From contig NZ_BBYR01000045.1 in the NCBI RefSeq assembly GCF_001293525.1, forward strand, positions 1-64,000: a stretch of 64,000 nucleotides of DNA, in the 5' to 3' direction. The translations under genes were made by a program, and so were the position numbers. This DNA comes from Pseudideonella sakaiensis. Its GTDB lineage: Bacteria > Pseudomonadota > Gammaproteobacteria > Burkholderiales > Burkholderiaceae_C. How positions within the stretch are numbered: the stretch's first letter is position 1; each line of letters opens with the position of its first letter. This document shows positions 1-11,141 of this stretch, piece by piece. Below the pieces are notes generated by a model that saw only the letters and a list, made by a program, of their open reading frames with translations, did no database searches and had not been told where the DNA came from.

Positions 1-1183
1 CGAAGCCGCGGCCCTGCTCGCCGGCGCGCGCGGCTTCCACCGCGGCGTTCAGCGCCAGGATGTTGGTCTGGAAGGCGATGCCGTCGATCACGCCGATGAT
101 GTCGCCGATCTTGCGGCTGCTGTCGCTGATGCCCTGCATCGTGTCGACCACCTGGCCCACCACCTGGCCGCCCTGCGCGGCGATCGCGGAGGCGCCCTGG
201 GCCAGCTGATTCGCCTGGCGCGCGTTGTCGGCGTTGTGGCGCACCGTGGTGTTGAGCTGCTCCATCGTCGCGGCGGTCTGCTGCAGCGCGCTGGCCTGCT
301 CCTCGGTGCGCTGGCTCAGGTCATGGTTGCCCTGGGCGATCTGCGCGCTCGCGGTGGCCACGCTCTCGGAGTTCGAGCGGACGTTGGAGACCACGCCGGC
401 CAGGCTCGCCTGCATGCGCGCGACGGAGGCGAGCACGCTGCGGTCGTCGCCGGGCACGGCGCCCAGCGGCTGGGACAGGTCGCCGTCGGCAACGCGCGAG
501 ACCGCCTCGCTCAGCGCGGCCGGCTCGGCTCCGAGCGAGCGACGCAGGTCGCGGATGATGATCCAGCCGACGAGGCCGCCGACGGCGGCCATCAGCAGCG
601 CCAGGCCCGCCATCAGCGCGAGCCCGAAGGAGGCGCTGCGCAGCGCCTCGCGGGCGAGCTGGTCCGCGATCTCCTGCTGCATGGCCTTCGAGGCCTCGGT
701 GGCCTCGAACAAGGTGTCCTGCAGCCCCCGCACCTCGCCGACGAGCAGTGCGGCCGCGCCCGCCCGGTCGCCCTGCAGGGCCAGTGCGATCACGCGGTCT
801 AGCGCCGCGTTGTAGGCCGTGCGCGTCTCGGTCAGTGTCCGGAACAGCGCGCGGCCCTTGGGCAGCGTGATCTTCGGCTCCAGCCTGGCCAGCGTCGCGC
901 TGGTGTCCGCGCGCAGCGCCGCCATCCGCGCCTTCTCGGGCTCGGCGGCCGCTGGATCGGCCTGGATGACGATGTTGCGTGCATGGCGCGCGACGGCATT
1001 GACGTTGTCCTTCACGTGCGCGAACTGCTCCACCTTGACGATGCGGTCGTGCGCGAGCTCGTCCATGCCGTGGCTCATGGCGCGCAGCGTCGTGGCCGCG
1101 TAGCCGACGATGCCCAGGCCCAGGGCCACCGTGAGGCCGAAGCCCAGCGCCAGCCGCTTCGCAACCGTCATCCTTGCGATCAT
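1..1183 (-). CDS. Methyl-accepting chemotaxis protein (3' end outside window)
   Basis: Inner-membrane chemoreceptor that signals ligand binding to the CheA/CheW array. The 394 visible codons start [14 protein letters not shown]. They show a first membrane segment near residues 10-30, a periplasmic helical region of the four-helix-bundle type, a second membrane segment near 185-207, a HAMP stretch, and the start of the signalling hairpin. The window edge cuts just after the near-invariant tip ([19 protein letters not shown]), so the descending half is missing. The ATG at 1183 is preferred because GAGGAG lies just upstream; a second ATG sits four codons later. A sigma-28-like promoter lies about 80 bases upstream (1264-1292). 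The ligand cannot be inferred. Confidence 0.93.
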   Translation of the reverse strand, partial: MIARMTVAKRLALGFGLTVALGLGIVGYAATTLRAMSHGMDELAHDRIVKVEQFAHVKDNVNAVARHARNIVIQADPAAAEPEKARMAALRADTSATLARLEPKITLPKGRALFRTLTETRTAYNAALDRVIALALQGDRAGAAALLVGEVRGLQDTLFEATEASKAMQQEIADQLAREALRSASFGLALMAGLALLMAAVGGLVGWIIIRDLRRSLGAEPAALSEAVSRVADGDLSQPLGAVPGDDRSVLASVARMQASLAGVVSNVRSNSESVATASAQIAQGNHDLSQRTEEQASALQQTAATMEQLNTTVRHNADNARQANQLAQGASAIAAQGGQVVGQVVDTMQGISDSSRKIGDIIGVIDGIAFQTNILALNAAVEAARAGEQGRGF

Positions 1184-1263
1184 CACTGCTCCTCGTCGGG
1201 CGGGACGCCCCCGCGTTGCGGCCCGCCCCCGAGCGGAGAGCGCGCCTGCTTCCGGATCCCTGT

Positions 1264-1292
1264 GTTGTCGGAGGTTCGATTGCCGACTTGAG
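1264..1292 (-). promoter_or_regulatory. Sigma-28-like promoter of the chemoreceptor gene
   Basis: On the reverse strand CTCAAGTC begins at 1292, and CCGACAAC begins 21 bases further on. The ACAA core sits at exactly the distance seen upstream of flhB and flhF. This resembles the class-3 flagellar promoter form (TCAAGT, spacer, CCGATAA). The match and spacing are seen; FliA control is inferred. Confidence 0.6.
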
Positions 1293-1469
1293 CATTTGCG
1301 AGCGACCCAGCGGGTTTCGTCGCCAGATTTGCGGATTCGCGCGCTGTGACCGCTTGTAAATCCGGGCGGATCGGCGCCCCGTCCGTCGTCTGTCGTCGCG
1401 GCTGGCACGTTGTCACGGAGCGACCATCGATCGCAGGCCGCGTGCGGCCCGTCCCTGGAGACCTTGCCC

Positions 1470-3806
1470 ATGCCCGACACCCGACCGACGGCCCTCGACG
1501 CGCAAGCGCGCGGGCCGTTCCGCTCCCCCGTCCCGCGCGGCTTCGCCGCCGGCCTCGCGCTGCTGGCTGGCCTGGCCGGCTGCGCGGTGCCCGGGCCGGC
1601 GGGCTCACAAGGGGTGGGCTGGAGCGACCCGGGGCAGCCGGTGCCCCAGGTGGCCGACGACCGCGAGGCGGTGCAGGATCCGCCCGGCCGGGCCGGCCGG
1701 CTGGCCGAGGTCAGCGGCACCGCGTGGCTTTACCACCCGGAGGCCGGCGAGTGGATCGCCGCCGAGCGCAACCGGCCGGTGACGGCCGGTGACCGGCTGA
1801 GCACCGAAAGCGGCAGCCGCCTGACGCTGCGCATCGGCTCGAGCACGCTGCGGCTCGATGGGCGCAGCGACATCGAGCTGCGCCGGCTCGACGACGACGG
1901 CATCGAGGTCGAGCTGCTGTCGGGCAGCCTCGCGCTGCGCGTGACCCAGCCCGAGGCGGCGCGCGAGTGGTCGCTGCGCACCGCCGACGGCCGCTTCGGC
2001 ATCGAGCGGCCGGGCCGCTACCGGCTGGACCGGCGCGACGACGCCAGCACCTGGACGGTGCTGAGCGGGCAGGGGCTGTACGAGGGCCCCGGCAGCGCGC
2101 TCCCGGTCGCCGCCGGCCAGCGCGCGGAGTTCTGGCTCGACGGCGACCGGCGGGCCCAGTACCGGCTCGGCCGCCCGGCCAGCGATGCCTTCGCCGGCTG
2201 GTCGGCCGACCTGGACCGGCGCGACGAGCGCGAGGCCGCGGCACCGCGCTACGTCTCGCCCGAGATGACCGGCGCGGAGGACCTCGACCGCTACGGCCAG
2301 TGGGAGCAGGATGCCGAGTACGGCCCGCTGTGGGCCCCGGCCGCGGTGCCGCCGGGCTGGGCGCCCTATGCGCAGGGGCACTGGGCCTGGGTGTCGCCCT
2401 GGGGCTGGACCTGGGTCGACGACGCCCCGTGGGGCTTCGCGCCCTTCCACTACGGCCGCTGGGTGGTGGTGCGCAACCGCTGGTGCTGGTCGCCGGGCCG
2501 CTACGTGGCGCGGCCGGTCTACGCGCCGGCCCTGGTGGCCTGGGTCGGCGGACCGGGCGTGCAGGTCTCGGTCGGCGTCGGCCCGGCGGTCGGCTGGTTC
2601 CCGCTCGGCCCGCGCGAGGCCTGGCTGCCCGGCTACCGCGTGAGCCCGCGCTATGCGCGCGGCGTCAACGCGCCGACGCTGCGCGCGCCGGAGCTCGACC
2701 TGCTGGTGCGCAGCCCGTCGACCGTGCTGCGCGGCATCGAGTACCGCAACCGCAAGTTCCACCACGGCACCACGGCGGCGCCGCTGTCGGCCTTCGAGCA
2801 GCGGCGCGGTGGCGCGCCGGTGCTGCCGCAGTGGCGCGGCACGCCTTCGCCGGACTTCGACCGCCTGCCGGCGACACCGGCGACCGTGGTCGGCGCGCCG
2901 CCGTGGGCGGGGGATCGCCGGGAGGGGCGTGGCCCGGGCCGCGGGGATGGTCGCGCGGATGGCCGAGGGGATGGCCGAGGGGATGGACGCGATGGCCGGG
3001 ATGGCCGCTGGGACGGCCGCCCGGCCGATCCCGGCCGCGACCCGCGCTTCGGTGGACGCGATGCGCGCGATTGGCGCGATGGGCGCGATGGGCGCGATGG
3101 GCGCGACGGCCGCGGAGACGGGCGCGCCCCGGGACGCGACGGCGGGCGCGGCGACGACCGCGCCGGCCGGCCGCGCGACGGGGCGCCGGGCCTGCCGCCG
3201 GGGGTCGTCGCGCCACCGGCGCTCGGCGGCTTGCCCGCTGGACAGGACCGCGGCCGCGACGCGCCGGCGGGCAGCGACTGGCCGGTCGGCCGCTCGCGGC
3301 CGGCGCTGCCGCCGTCGCCGACGGTGTCCGAGCCGCGTCCCGTGATGCCGGCCCCGGCACCGACGCTGCCGCCGGCCGCCGCGCCGATGCCCTGGAGCGG
3401 AGCGCCCGGGCGCCCCGCGGGGGAGATGCCGGGTGCAGGACGCCCGGACCGGGGCGACCGGGGCGATCGCGTCGAGCGGAGCGACCGGATCGACCGCGGC
3501 GACCGCTTCGACCGGGGCGATCGCGGGGACCGTGACCGCGGCGGGCGTCCCGACACCCCGCGTGCCTTCCCGCCCGCGCCGGCGGCCGCTCCCGCCGCGG
3601 CGCCACCCGCCCCGGTGATGGCCCCGCGGCCGCAGCCGGCGCCGCCCCCGCCGCCGGTCGCCGCGCCGCCTCGCCCCGCGAGCCCGCCGCCGAGCTACAC
3701 CGGCCCGCTGCAGTCGCGCGACCCGCGCGAGCAGGGCGCCCGCGACCCGCGTGAGCGCGGCCCCGACCGCGGCCCGGACGGCGGCGGCCGCAAGCGGCCC
3801 GAGTGA
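1470..3806 (+). CDS. FecR/DUF6600-type lipoprotein with RGD-rich and proline-rich tail
   Basis: Predicted exported lipoprotein of 778 residues. The N-terminus carries a signal sequence ending in a lipobox-like LLAGLAGC. Residues about 60-220 look like a FecR domain ([20 protein letters not shown]), followed by the Trp/Tyr-rich DUF6600 block ([20 protein letters not shown], then [20 protein letters not shown]). From about residue 480 the protein becomes low complexity: Gly-Arg-Asp repeats, a Pro/Ala-rich linker, a second Arg-Gly-Asp run and a Pro-rich tail. The ATG at 1470 is preferred to an in-frame ATG at 1410 because GGAG lies 9 bases upstream and the signal peptide then sits near the terminus. 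The function of DUF6600 is unknown; a cell-envelope role is inference. Confidence 0.8.
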   Translation: MPDTRPTALDAQARGPFRSPVPRGFAAGLALLAGLAGCAVPGPAGSQGVGWSDPGQPVPQVADDREAVQDPPGRAGRLAEVSGTAWLYHPEAGEWIAAERNRPVTAGDRLSTESGSRLTLRIGSSTLRLDGRSDIELRRLDDDGIEVELLSGSLALRVTQPEAAREWSLRTADGRFGIERPGRYRLDRRDDASTWTVLSGQGLYEGPGSALPVAAGQRAEFWLDGDRRAQYRLGRPASDAFAGWSADLDRRDEREAAAPRYVSPEMTGAEDLDRYGQWEQDAEYGPLWAPAAVPPGWAPYAQGHWAWVSPWGWTWVDDAPWGFAPFHYGRWVVVRNRWCWSPGRYVARPVYAPALVAWVGGPGVQVSVGVGPAVGWFPLGPREAWLPGYRVSPRYARGVNAPTLRAPELDLLVRSPSTVLRGIEYRNRKFHHGTTAAPLSAFEQRRGGAPVLPQWRGTPSPDFDRLPATPATVVGAPPWAGDRREGRGPGRGDGRADGRGDGRGDGRDGRDGRWDGRPADPGRDPRFGGRDARDWRDGRDGRDGRDGRGDGRAPGRDGGRGDDRAGRPRDGAPGLPPGVVAPPALGGLPAGQDRGRDAPAGSDWPVGRSRPALPPSPTVSEPRPVMPAPAPTLPPAAAPMPWSGAPGRPAGEMPGAGRPDRGDRGDRVERSDRIDRGDRFDRGDRGDRDRGGRPDTPRAFPPAPAAAPAAAPPAPVMAPRPQPAPPPPPVAAPPRPASPPPSYTGPLQSRDPREQGARDPRERGPDRGPDGGGRKRPE
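2938..3545 (+). repeat. Short-period coding repeats (Gly-Asp-Arg tracts)
   Basis: Two degenerate tandem tracts lie inside the lipoprotein gene. At about 2938-3130 units like GATGGCCGAGGG and GATGGGCGC encode [10 protein letters not shown]. At about 3440-3545 units like GACCGGGGCGAT encode RGDR. All units keep the reading frame. Confidence 0.75.
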
Positions 3807-3810
3807 CAAC

Positions 3811-3847
3811 GGCGCCCCGGCCCGGGTGACGTCCAGGGGCCGGCGCC
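3811..3847. terminator. GC-rich hairpin between convergent genes
   Basis: GGCGCCCCGGCCC (3811-3823) pairs with GGGGCCGGCGCC (3836-3847) with a two-base bulge. There is no U-tract. Its position between converging genes suggests a bidirectional stop or insulator. Confidence 0.35.
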
Positions 3848-3883
3848 GCCGCCCGAGGCTTGGACTGAGGCTGACGCTGAGCC

Positions 3884-4513
3884 TCAGCCCAGCATCGGCT
3901 TCAGCACCGCCCAGACGTTGTCCAGGATGATCGGGTGCGCCTGCTCGGCGGGATGGATGCGGTCGGCCTGGAACAGTCGGTCGGCGGCCGGCCCGTCGGC
4001 GACGCCCTTCAGCAAAAAGGGCAGCAGCGCCGCGCCCTCGGCGCGCGCCACCGTCGCGAACAGCGCGGCGAAGTCGTCGGCGTACTTGCGGCCGTAGTTC
4101 GGCGGCACCTGCATCCCGGCCACCAGCACGCGCGCGCCGGCGGCCTTGGCGGCCTGCGCCATCGCGCGCAGGTTGGCCTCGGTGGTGGCCAGCGGCAGGC
4201 CGCGCAGCGCGTCATTGCCACCGAGCTCGAGGATCACGTGCGTCGGCCGATGCTGCTGCAGCAGCGCGGCCAGGCGGGCCCGTCCGCCGGCGGTGGTGTC
4301 GCCGCTGATGCTCGCGTTGACCACCCGCGCCGCGATCTTCTGCGCCGCCAGGCGCTGCTCGAGCAGGGCCACCCAGCCGCTGCCGCGGCGCAGGCCGTAC
4401 TCGGCCGACAGGCTGTCGCCGACCACCAGGATCACGCGCTCGGCCGCGGCCGCGCGCAGGGGCATCGCGAGGCCGGCCGCGCCCGCCAGCAGCCAGGCGC
4501 TACAGTGCTCCAT
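3884..4513 (-). CDS. tesA: TesA-type SGNH/GDSL esterase (thioesterase I / lysophospholipase L1)
   Basis: Periplasmic hydrolase of 209 residues that in the family cleaves acyl-CoA thioesters, esters and lysophospholipids. A cleavable signal peptide covers about residues 1-24 (ends RAAAA). SGNH blocks follow: GDSLSAEYGL with the nucleophilic Ser, the oxyanion Gly in SISGDTTAGG, Asn in GGNDALRG, and the Asp/His pair in DRIHP near the C-terminus. Length matches mature TesA. It is divergent from the ATPase gene at 4587, as tesA and ybbA are in E. coli. The start at 4513 was chosen by signal-peptide position; no clear ribosome-binding site is visible. Confidence 0.85.
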   Translation of the reverse strand: MEHCSAWLLAGAAGLAMPLRAAAAERVILVVGDSLSAEYGLRRGSGWVALLEQRLAAQKIAARVVNASISGDTTAGGRARLAALLQQHRPTHVILELGGNDALRGLPLATTEANLRAMAQAAKAAGARVLVAGMQVPPNYGRKYADDFAALFATVARAEGAALLPFLLKGVADGPAADRLFQADRIHPAEQAHPIILDNVWAVLKPMLG

Positions 4514-4586
4514 CCAGCGCCGCCGGCCTGCGTCGGCGCCGCCCGGTGCCGCGGCGCGGCGGCCCCACCTTCCCGTTCCGATTCTC

Positions 4587-5258
4587 ATGAGTGAATCCAT
4601 CCTGCGCGTCGAGGGCCTCACCAAGCAGGTGAGCGACAGCGGCGGCCTGTTGACCATCCTGCACGGCATCGACTTCGCCCTCGAGGCCCGCCGCTCGGCG
4701 GCCATCGTCGGCGCGTCCGGTTCCGGCAAGAGCACGCTGCTGTCGATTCTCGCCGGCCTCGACACGCCGACGAGCGGACGGGTGATCCTCGACGGCCACG
4801 ATTTGTTCCAGCTCGACGAGGATGCGCGGGCCGCGGTGCGCGCCGCGCGGCTCGGCTTCGTGTTCCAGAGCTTCCAGCTGCTGGGCAACCTGACGGCGCT
4901 GGAGAACGTGATGCTGCCGCTGGAGCTGCAGGGCCGCGCGGACGCCCGCGAGGCGGCCACCGAGATGCTGCGCCGCGTCGGCCTCGGCGAGCGGCTGTCG
5001 CACTACCCGAAGCTGCTGTCGGGCGGCGAGCAGCAGCGCGTGGCGCTGGCGCGGGCCTTCGTCGTGCAGCCGGCGCTGCTGCTGGCCGACGAGCCCACCG
5101 GCAGCCTCGACCATGCCACCGGCGAACGGGTGATGGCGCTGATGTTCGAGCTGAACCGCGAGGCGGGCACGACGCTGGTGCTGGTCACGCACGACCGTGC
5201 GATCGCGCAGCGCTGCGACCGCCAGCTGCACATCGAGGCCGGGCGCCTGCTGGACTGA
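4587..5258 (+). CDS. ybbA: ABC transporter ATP-binding protein, YbbA/LolD type
   Basis: ATPase subunit of 223 residues. Walker A GASGSGKST is at 42-50, the Q-loop in FVFQSFQLLG at about 91-100, the signature LSGGEQQ at 144-150, Walker B LLLADEP at 164-170, and the switch His in LVTHD. It belongs to the MacB/LolD/YbbA group, whose members drive lipoprotein release or envelope efflux with a MacB-type permease. No permease follows; the next gene, a PPIase on the other strand, ends only 139 bases away, so the partner must be elsewhere or was lost. Divergence from tesA favours YbbA over LolD. Confidence 0.85.
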   Translation: MSESILRVEGLTKQVSDSGGLLTILHGIDFALEARRSAAIVGASGSGKSTLLSILAGLDTPTSGRVILDGHDLFQLDEDARAAVRAARLGFVFQSFQLLGNLTALENVMLPLELQGRADAREAATEMLRRVGLGERLSHYPKLLSGGEQQRVALARAFVVQPALLLADEPTGSLDHATGERVMALMFELNREAGTTLVLVTHDRAIAQRCDRQLHIEAGRLLD

Positions 5259-5397
5259 TGCCGCGGCGGGGCCGGACGTCCGCGCCGGCCCGAAACGACA
5301 CCGCCGCGCAGGGGCGCGGCGGCGAGAGGTGTGCGCCGGTCCGGTCCCGGAGCGGCGCGGCAACGCGGCGGCGGCGCCGTCCGCGCCGCCCGCGGCG

Positions 5398-6207
5398 TCA
5401 CTGCGTCGCGAACTTGTAGTCGGTCTTCGCCTTGGCGCGGATCTCGTCGCGGAACGCGGCCAGCTTCACCTGCTGCAGGCGCTGCTTGATCTGGCCCTTG
5501 ACCGCCTCGTACTCGGGGAACTGGGTCGGGCGCGAATCCTCGTAGCGGATGATGTGCCAGCCGAACTGCGACTTGACCGGCGCGTCGGTCATCTCGCCCT
5601 TCTTCAGCCCCTGCAGCGCGCGCGAGAACTCGGCGACGTAGGAGTTCGGGTTCGCGAAGTCGAGGTCACCGCCGTTGGCGCCCGAGCCCGGGTCCTTCGA
5701 GTGCTTCTTCGCCAGGTCCTCGAAGCTGGCCCCGCCCTTGATCTGCGCGATCAGGGCCTTGGCCTCGTCCTCGCCCTCGACCAGGATGTGGCGGGCGCGG
5801 ATCTCGGTGCCGGCCTGCTGCGCCTTGATCTTCTCGTACTCGGCCTTCATGTCCGCCTCGCTCGGCTCGTTCTTCTTCTCGAAGTCGCCGAACAGCTGGC
5901 GGATCAGGATGCTCTGGCGGGCGAACTCCATCTGCTGCCGGTACTCGGCGCTGGCGGCCAGGCCGCGCTTCTCGGCCTCCTGCTGGAAGATCTCGCGCAG
6001 CACGATCTCGTCGCGCACCTGCGCCTCCAGCTCGGGCGAACGCGGCTGGCCCTGCTTGATCGCCTGCTCGAGCAGCGCGTCGGCGCGCGCCTTCGGCACG
6101 GCCTTGCCGTTCACGATGGCGATGTTCTGGGCCTGGGCGGCGAGCGGCGCCGCCAGGCAGGCAGACAGCAGCAGGGCGGCACGGGTCGCGGGGACGGAGA
6201 GCTTCAT
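5398..6207 (-). CDS. Periplasmic parvulin-type peptidyl-prolyl isomerase
   Basis: Secreted foldase of 269 residues that catalyses prolyl isomerisation of envelope proteins. A signal peptide ends near AAQAQ (residue 26-27). An N-terminal helical chaperone-like region contains a SurA_N-type segment. A PpiC/parvulin domain follows at about residues 135-228, with RARHILVE at its start and FGWHIIRYED at its end. The C-terminus is short and basic. It resembles the Bordetella Par27-type isomerases more than full SurA, since there is only one parvulin domain. It lies 145 bases downstream of bolA on the same strand. Confidence 0.9.
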   Translation of the reverse strand: MKLSVPATRAALLLSACLAAPLAAQAQNIAIVNGKAVPKARADALLEQAIKQGQPRSPELEAQVRDEIVLREIFQQEAEKRGLAASAEYRQQMEFARQSILIRQLFGDFEKKNEPSEADMKAEYEKIKAQQAGTEIRARHILVEGEDEAKALIAQIKGGASFEDLAKKHSKDPGSGANGGDLDFANPNSYVAEFSRALQGLKKGEMTDAPVKSQFGWHIIRYEDSRPTQFPEYEAVKGQIKQRLQQVKLAAFRDEIRAKAKTDYKFATQ

Positions 6208-6352
6208 GGGAGACGGCCTTTCAACGCGGAAGGGGGAGACCAGGGGTCACCAGCGCCCGGCGGCGCCATCGGGCGCCCGGTCGCGGTCGGGTCGGTGCAG
6301 GGGAGGGATCAAGCGGGGTGGGGGCGAGGCGCCAGCGTCGACGCAGGCGCGT

Positions 6353-6634
6353 TCAGCGGGCCTCGTCGGGCGCGCGGGCATCGATGGCCAGCGCGTGGAT
6401 GCCTCGGGCGATCAGCTCGGCGGCGGCATCATATACGAGGCGGTGCCGGCCCACGCGCGACACGCCGGTGAAGCCGTCGGCGACGATGCGCACCGCGAAG
6501 TGGCGGCCCTCGCGGGCGCCGGCATGGCCGGCATGCAGGTGGCTGTCGTCGCGCACCTCCAGCACCTGCGGCGCCAGGCGCGCGCGCAACACGGCCTCCA
6601 GGTCCTCGGCACGCACGCCGGTGTCGCCGCTCAT
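6353..6634 (-). CDS. bolA: BolA family protein
   Basis: Small protein of 93 residues with the BolA fold. It has the conserved VRDDSHLHAGHAG segment and the FTGVSRVGRHRLVY core. BolA proteins bind monothiol glutaredoxins and [2Fe-2S] clusters and affect iron homeostasis and cell shape. Its ATG overlaps the stop of yciB by four bases (ATGA), so translation is probably coupled. Confidence 0.92.
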   Translation of the reverse strand: MSGDTGVRAEDLEAVLRARLAPQVLEVRDDSHLHAGHAGAREGRHFAVRIVADGFTGVSRVGRHRLVYDAAAELIARGIHALAIDARAPDEAR

Positions 6635-7296
6635 CGGCCGCCGTCCGCCGGCTCGTCGGCCACCCGGCCGGCGGCGGGCGACTCGTCCTTCAGGTAGCGG
6701 CTCAGGTAGAGGCCCTGGGCCAGCGTGAACAGCAGCAGCAGCCCGATGCCGCCGAACAGCTTGAAGTTGACCCAGGCGTCGGTGCTGAAGCGGTAGGCCA
6801 CGAACAGGTTGAGCGCGCCCATGCCGCCGAAGAAGGCGACCCAGGCCAGCGTCAGACGCCGCCACACCGCGGCGGGCAGCTCGAGCTGGGCCCCCATCAG
6901 CACCTGCAGCAGGCTGCGGCCGAACACCCACTGGCTGACCGCGAAGGCGCCGCCCATCACCCAGTACAGCACGCTGGGCTTCCACTTGATGAAGGTCTCG
7001 CTGTGGAACCAGACGGTCGCGCCGCCGAGCACCACCACCAGGCCGAGGCTGACCCAGAGCATCAGGTCCACGCGCTTGCCGCGCAGCAGCATCCAGCCGA
7101 TCTGCGCCAGCGTCGCCGCGATCACCACCAGCGTCGCCAGCAGCACCGGCGCCTCCTTCGGCCCGACCACGCCGCCGGAGACGAGTAAGCCCAGGTGCTC
7201 GCTGGCGAAGGCCGCCGCCTCGTCGGGACGTCCTTCGGTCACCTTGAAGGTGACGAAGAACAGCAGGATCGGCAGGAAATCGAGCAGCAGCTTCAT
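6631..7296 (-). CDS. yciB: YciB/IspZ-type septation protein A
   Basis: Integral inner-membrane protein of 221 residues with about five hydrophobic segments. The start [18 protein letters not shown] and the internal [15 protein letters not shown] and [11 protein letters not shown] are typical of the family. YciB links envelope synthesis and division. It overlaps msrB upstream and bolA downstream by four bases each. The C-terminal tail after SRYLKDE is longer and charged. Confidence 0.92.
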   Translation of the reverse strand: MKLLLDFLPILLFFVTFKVTEGRPDEAAAFASEHLGLLVSGGVVGPKEAPVLLATLVVIAATLAQIGWMLLRGKRVDLMLWVSLGLVVVLGGATVWFHSETFIKWKPSVLYWVMGGAFAVSQWVFGRSLLQVLMGAQLELPAAVWRRLTLAWVAFFGGMGALNLFVAYRFSTDAWVNFKLFGGIGLLLLFTLAQGLYLSRYLKDESPAAGRVADEPADGGR

Positions 7297-7721
7297 CGCT
7301 CGGCGTCGCCCGGCGGCCGGAAATCGATCGACGCGGAATTGATGCAGAAGCGCTCGCCGGTCGGCTGCGGCCCGTCGGGGAAGACGTGGCCGAGGTGCGA
7401 GCCGCAGCGGCGGCAGCGCACCTCGATGCGCACCATGCCATGGCTGCGGTCGACCACGCGCTCGACCACGTCGGCGTCGATCGGCTCGTAGTAGCTCGGC
7501 CAGCCGCAGCCGGCGTCGAACTTGGTCTCCGAGCGGAACAGCGGGGTGCCGCAGCCGATGCAGTCGTAGCGGCCGTCCTCCCAGTGGTCCCAGTAGCGGC
7601 CGGTGAAGGCGCGCTCGGTGCCGGCTTCGCGCGCGACGTGGTATTGCATCGGATCGAGGCGGGCCCGCCATTCGTCCTCGGTGAGCGTCACCTCGCGGGG
7701 CTTGTCGTCGGGTCGGTTCAT
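7293..7721 (-). CDS. msrB: Peptide-methionine (R)-S-oxide reductase
   Basis: Cytosolic repair enzyme of 142 residues that reduces methionine-R-sulfoxide in proteins. Zinc ligands are CIGC (54-57) and CRRC (103-106). The catalytic Cys126 lies in RFCINSAS, and the substrate-pocket motif GCGWPSY is present. It is the first gene of the msrB-yciB-bolA run. Confidence 0.95.
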   Translation of the reverse strand: MNRPDDKPREVTLTEDEWRARLDPMQYHVAREAGTERAFTGRYWDHWEDGRYDCIGCGTPLFRSETKFDAGCGWPSYYEPIDADVVERVVDRSHGMVRIEVRCRRCGSHLGHVFPDGPQPTGERFCINSASIDFRPPGDAER

Positions 7722-7851
7722 GCCGATGGAATGGAGCTTGCGGCCAGCGGGCTGCCGGGCCGTCCGGGGCGCGAGTGTACGGGGCCGCCTGCCGCCTTGT
7801 CCCTCGGCACCCTAGGGTAAACATCAGGCCCTGGGCGTTTCGCGGCCTTCC

Positions 7852-7857
7852 TATGAT
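7852..7857 (+). promoter_or_regulatory. Candidate -10 element (TATGAT) of the acyl-CoA ligase gene
   Basis: TATGAT lies 40 bases before the ATG at 7897. The region also holds CCTAGGGTAAAC at 7810-7821. No convincing -35 box is visible. Confidence 0.35.
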
Positions 7858-7896
7858 CCCCGCCACCCCCGATCAGGAACCCGTGCAGGAACCCCG

Positions 7897-9561
<1,665 letters not shown>

Positions 9562-9704
9562 GGCGCGCGTAAACCCTCGGTTTTTCAGGGAAATCGAGGG
9601 CCTTCAGTCGCCGCGGCGACAGCCTCACCGGGAAGTCCCTGACGCGCCGCGCGCGTGCCTCCTTTAACGTACCGGGTATTCCAAAACGCCTGATGGAGAC
9701 ACGC

Positions 9705-10964
9705 ATGCGGAACACCCCCCGGCCCCTCGCGCTGGCCCTCGCCCTCGGCTTCACCTTCGGCAGCGGCGCCGTGATGGCCCAGGCCAAGCCGGGCGCGGTG
9801 AACCTGAAGGAAACGGTCAAGATCGCGTGGATCGACCCGCTGTCGGGCCTGATGGCCCCGGTCGGCAACAACCAGCTGAAGAGCTTCCAGTTCTTCGCCG
9901 AGAAGTTCAGCGCCAGCAACCCGGCCGGCGTGAAGTTCGAGGTCGTCGGCCTGGACAACAAGCTCAGCCCGACCGAGAGCCTGAACGCGCTGAAGACGGC
10001 GATGGACCAGGGCGTGCGCTACATCACCCAGGGCAACGGCTCCTCGGTGGCCGGCGCGCTGATCGACGCGGTCAACAAGCACAACGAGCGCAACCCGGGC
10101 AAGGAGGTGGTGTTCCTGAACCACTCCGCGGTCGACCCCGACTTCACGAACAGCAAGTGCAGCTACTGGCACTTCCGCTTCGACGCCGACACCTCGATGA
10201 AGATGGAGGCGATGACCACCTTCATGAAGGACCAGCCGGACATCAAGAAGGTCTACCTGCTGAACCAGAACTACTCGCACGGCCACCAGGTCGCGAAGTT
10301 CGCGAAGGAGAACCTGGCACGCAAGCGGCCGGACATCCAGGTGGTCGGCGAGGACCTGCACCCGCTGGCCCAGGTGCGGGACTTCGCGCCCTACATTGCG
10401 AAGATCAAGGCCTCCGGCGCCGACACGGTGATCACCGGCAACTGGGGCTCGGACCTGGCGCTGCTCGTGAAGGCGGCCAACGAGGGCGGCTACACCGGCA
10501 AGTTCTTCACCTACTACACCGGCGTCAGCGGCACGCCGACCGCGCTCGGACAGGGCGGCGCGGGCCGCGTCTACCAGATCGCCTACAGCCACTACAACAT
10601 GGGCGGCCAGATGGGCCAGTGGATGAAGGAGTTCAACGACAAGTTCAAGGACGACTTCTACACCGGCTCGGTGATCCACATCTTCGGCGCGCTTGGCGAG
10701 GCGATGGCCAAGGCCAAGTCGACCGACCCGGTGAAGGTGGCCGCGGCGATGGAGGGCCTGAAGTACAAGAGCTTCAACGGCGAGGTCGAGATCCGCAAGG
10801 CGGACCACCAGCTGCAGCAGCCGCTGTACCTGACCGTCTGGCAGAAGGCCGATGCCAAGTTCCCCTACAGCCCGGAGAACACCGGCATGACGCTGGCGCC
10901 GGTGCGCACCTTCGAGTCCTACATCTCGAGCACGCCGACCAGCTGCCAGATGAAGCGGCCCTGA
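9705..10964 (+). CDS. Liv-type ABC transporter substrate-binding protein
   Basis: Periplasmic binding protein of 419 residues (Peripla_BP_6 type). The signal peptide ends GAVMAQA (about residue 26). A type I binding fold follows, opening VKIAWIDPLSGLMAPVGNN, with the hinge ITGNWGSDLALLVKAANEGG. The ATG at 9705 is chosen over the one four codons upstream because GGAG (9695-9698) precedes it at good spacing. Membership of the branched-chain amino-acid family does not fix the ligand. The neighbouring CoA ligase and beta-oxidation genes suggest a carboxylic acid. Confidence 0.88.
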   Translation: MRNTPRPLALALALGFTFGSGAVMAQAKPGAVNLKETVKIAWIDPLSGLMAPVGNNQLKSFQFFAEKFSASNPAGVKFEVVGLDNKLSPTESLNALKTAMDQGVRYITQGNGSSVAGALIDAVNKHNERNPGKEVVFLNHSAVDPDFTNSKCSYWHFRFDADTSMKMEAMTTFMKDQPDIKKVYLLNQNYSHGHQVAKFAKENLARKRPDIQVVGEDLHPLAQVRDFAPYIAKIKASGADTVITGNWGSDLALLVKAANEGGYTGKFFTYYTGVSGTPTALGQGGAGRVYQIAYSHYNMGGQMGQWMKEFNDKFKDDFYTGSVIHIFGALGEAMAKAKSTDPVKVAAAMEGLKYKSFNGEVEIRKADHQLQQPLYLTVWQKADAKFPYSPENTGMTLAPVRTFESYISSTPTSCQMKRP

Positions 10965-11008
10965 GCCAGCGCCAGCCGCCGCCGCGCCCTGGCCGCGGCG
11001 GCCCGCAC

Positions 11009-11043
11009 CGGGCCCGATCGGCTGTGCCGCGGGCCCGTTCTTG
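11009..11043 (+). terminator. Hairpin between the binding-protein and permease genes
   Basis: CGGGCCCG (11009-11016) pairs with CGGGCCCG (11030-11037) over a 13-base loop and is followed by TTCTTG. It lies in the 177-base gap before livH. A partial terminator here would keep binding-protein mRNA above permease mRNA. Confidence 0.45.
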
Positions 11044-11141
11044 CGTCGGGCGCCGCATGATGCCCCCGCCCGGTGCAGCCGGCCGACCCCGCCGGTCGGC
11101 CGCCTTCCCCGAACCCTGAACCCGCCCCCGCCGCCCGGACC

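Noticed and set aside
1410-1469. In-frame ATG at 1410 as start of the FecR/DUF6600 protein
   Set aside because: It would place 20 non-signal residues before the signal peptide, and the ATG at 1470 has the better ribosome-binding site.
1605-3809. Long open frames on the opposite strand of many genes (for example 1605-3809, 26018-30253, 30858-34385, 44236-46800)
   Set aside because: They are Arg/Ala/Gly-rich mirror frames of well-recognised genes in very GC-rich DNA and show no domains or start signals.
9574-9600. CCCTCG/CGAGGG inverted repeat before the binding-protein gene as an operator or terminator
   Set aside because: Only six pairs over a 15-base loop with no U-tract or repeated copy elsewhere in the window; too weak to call.
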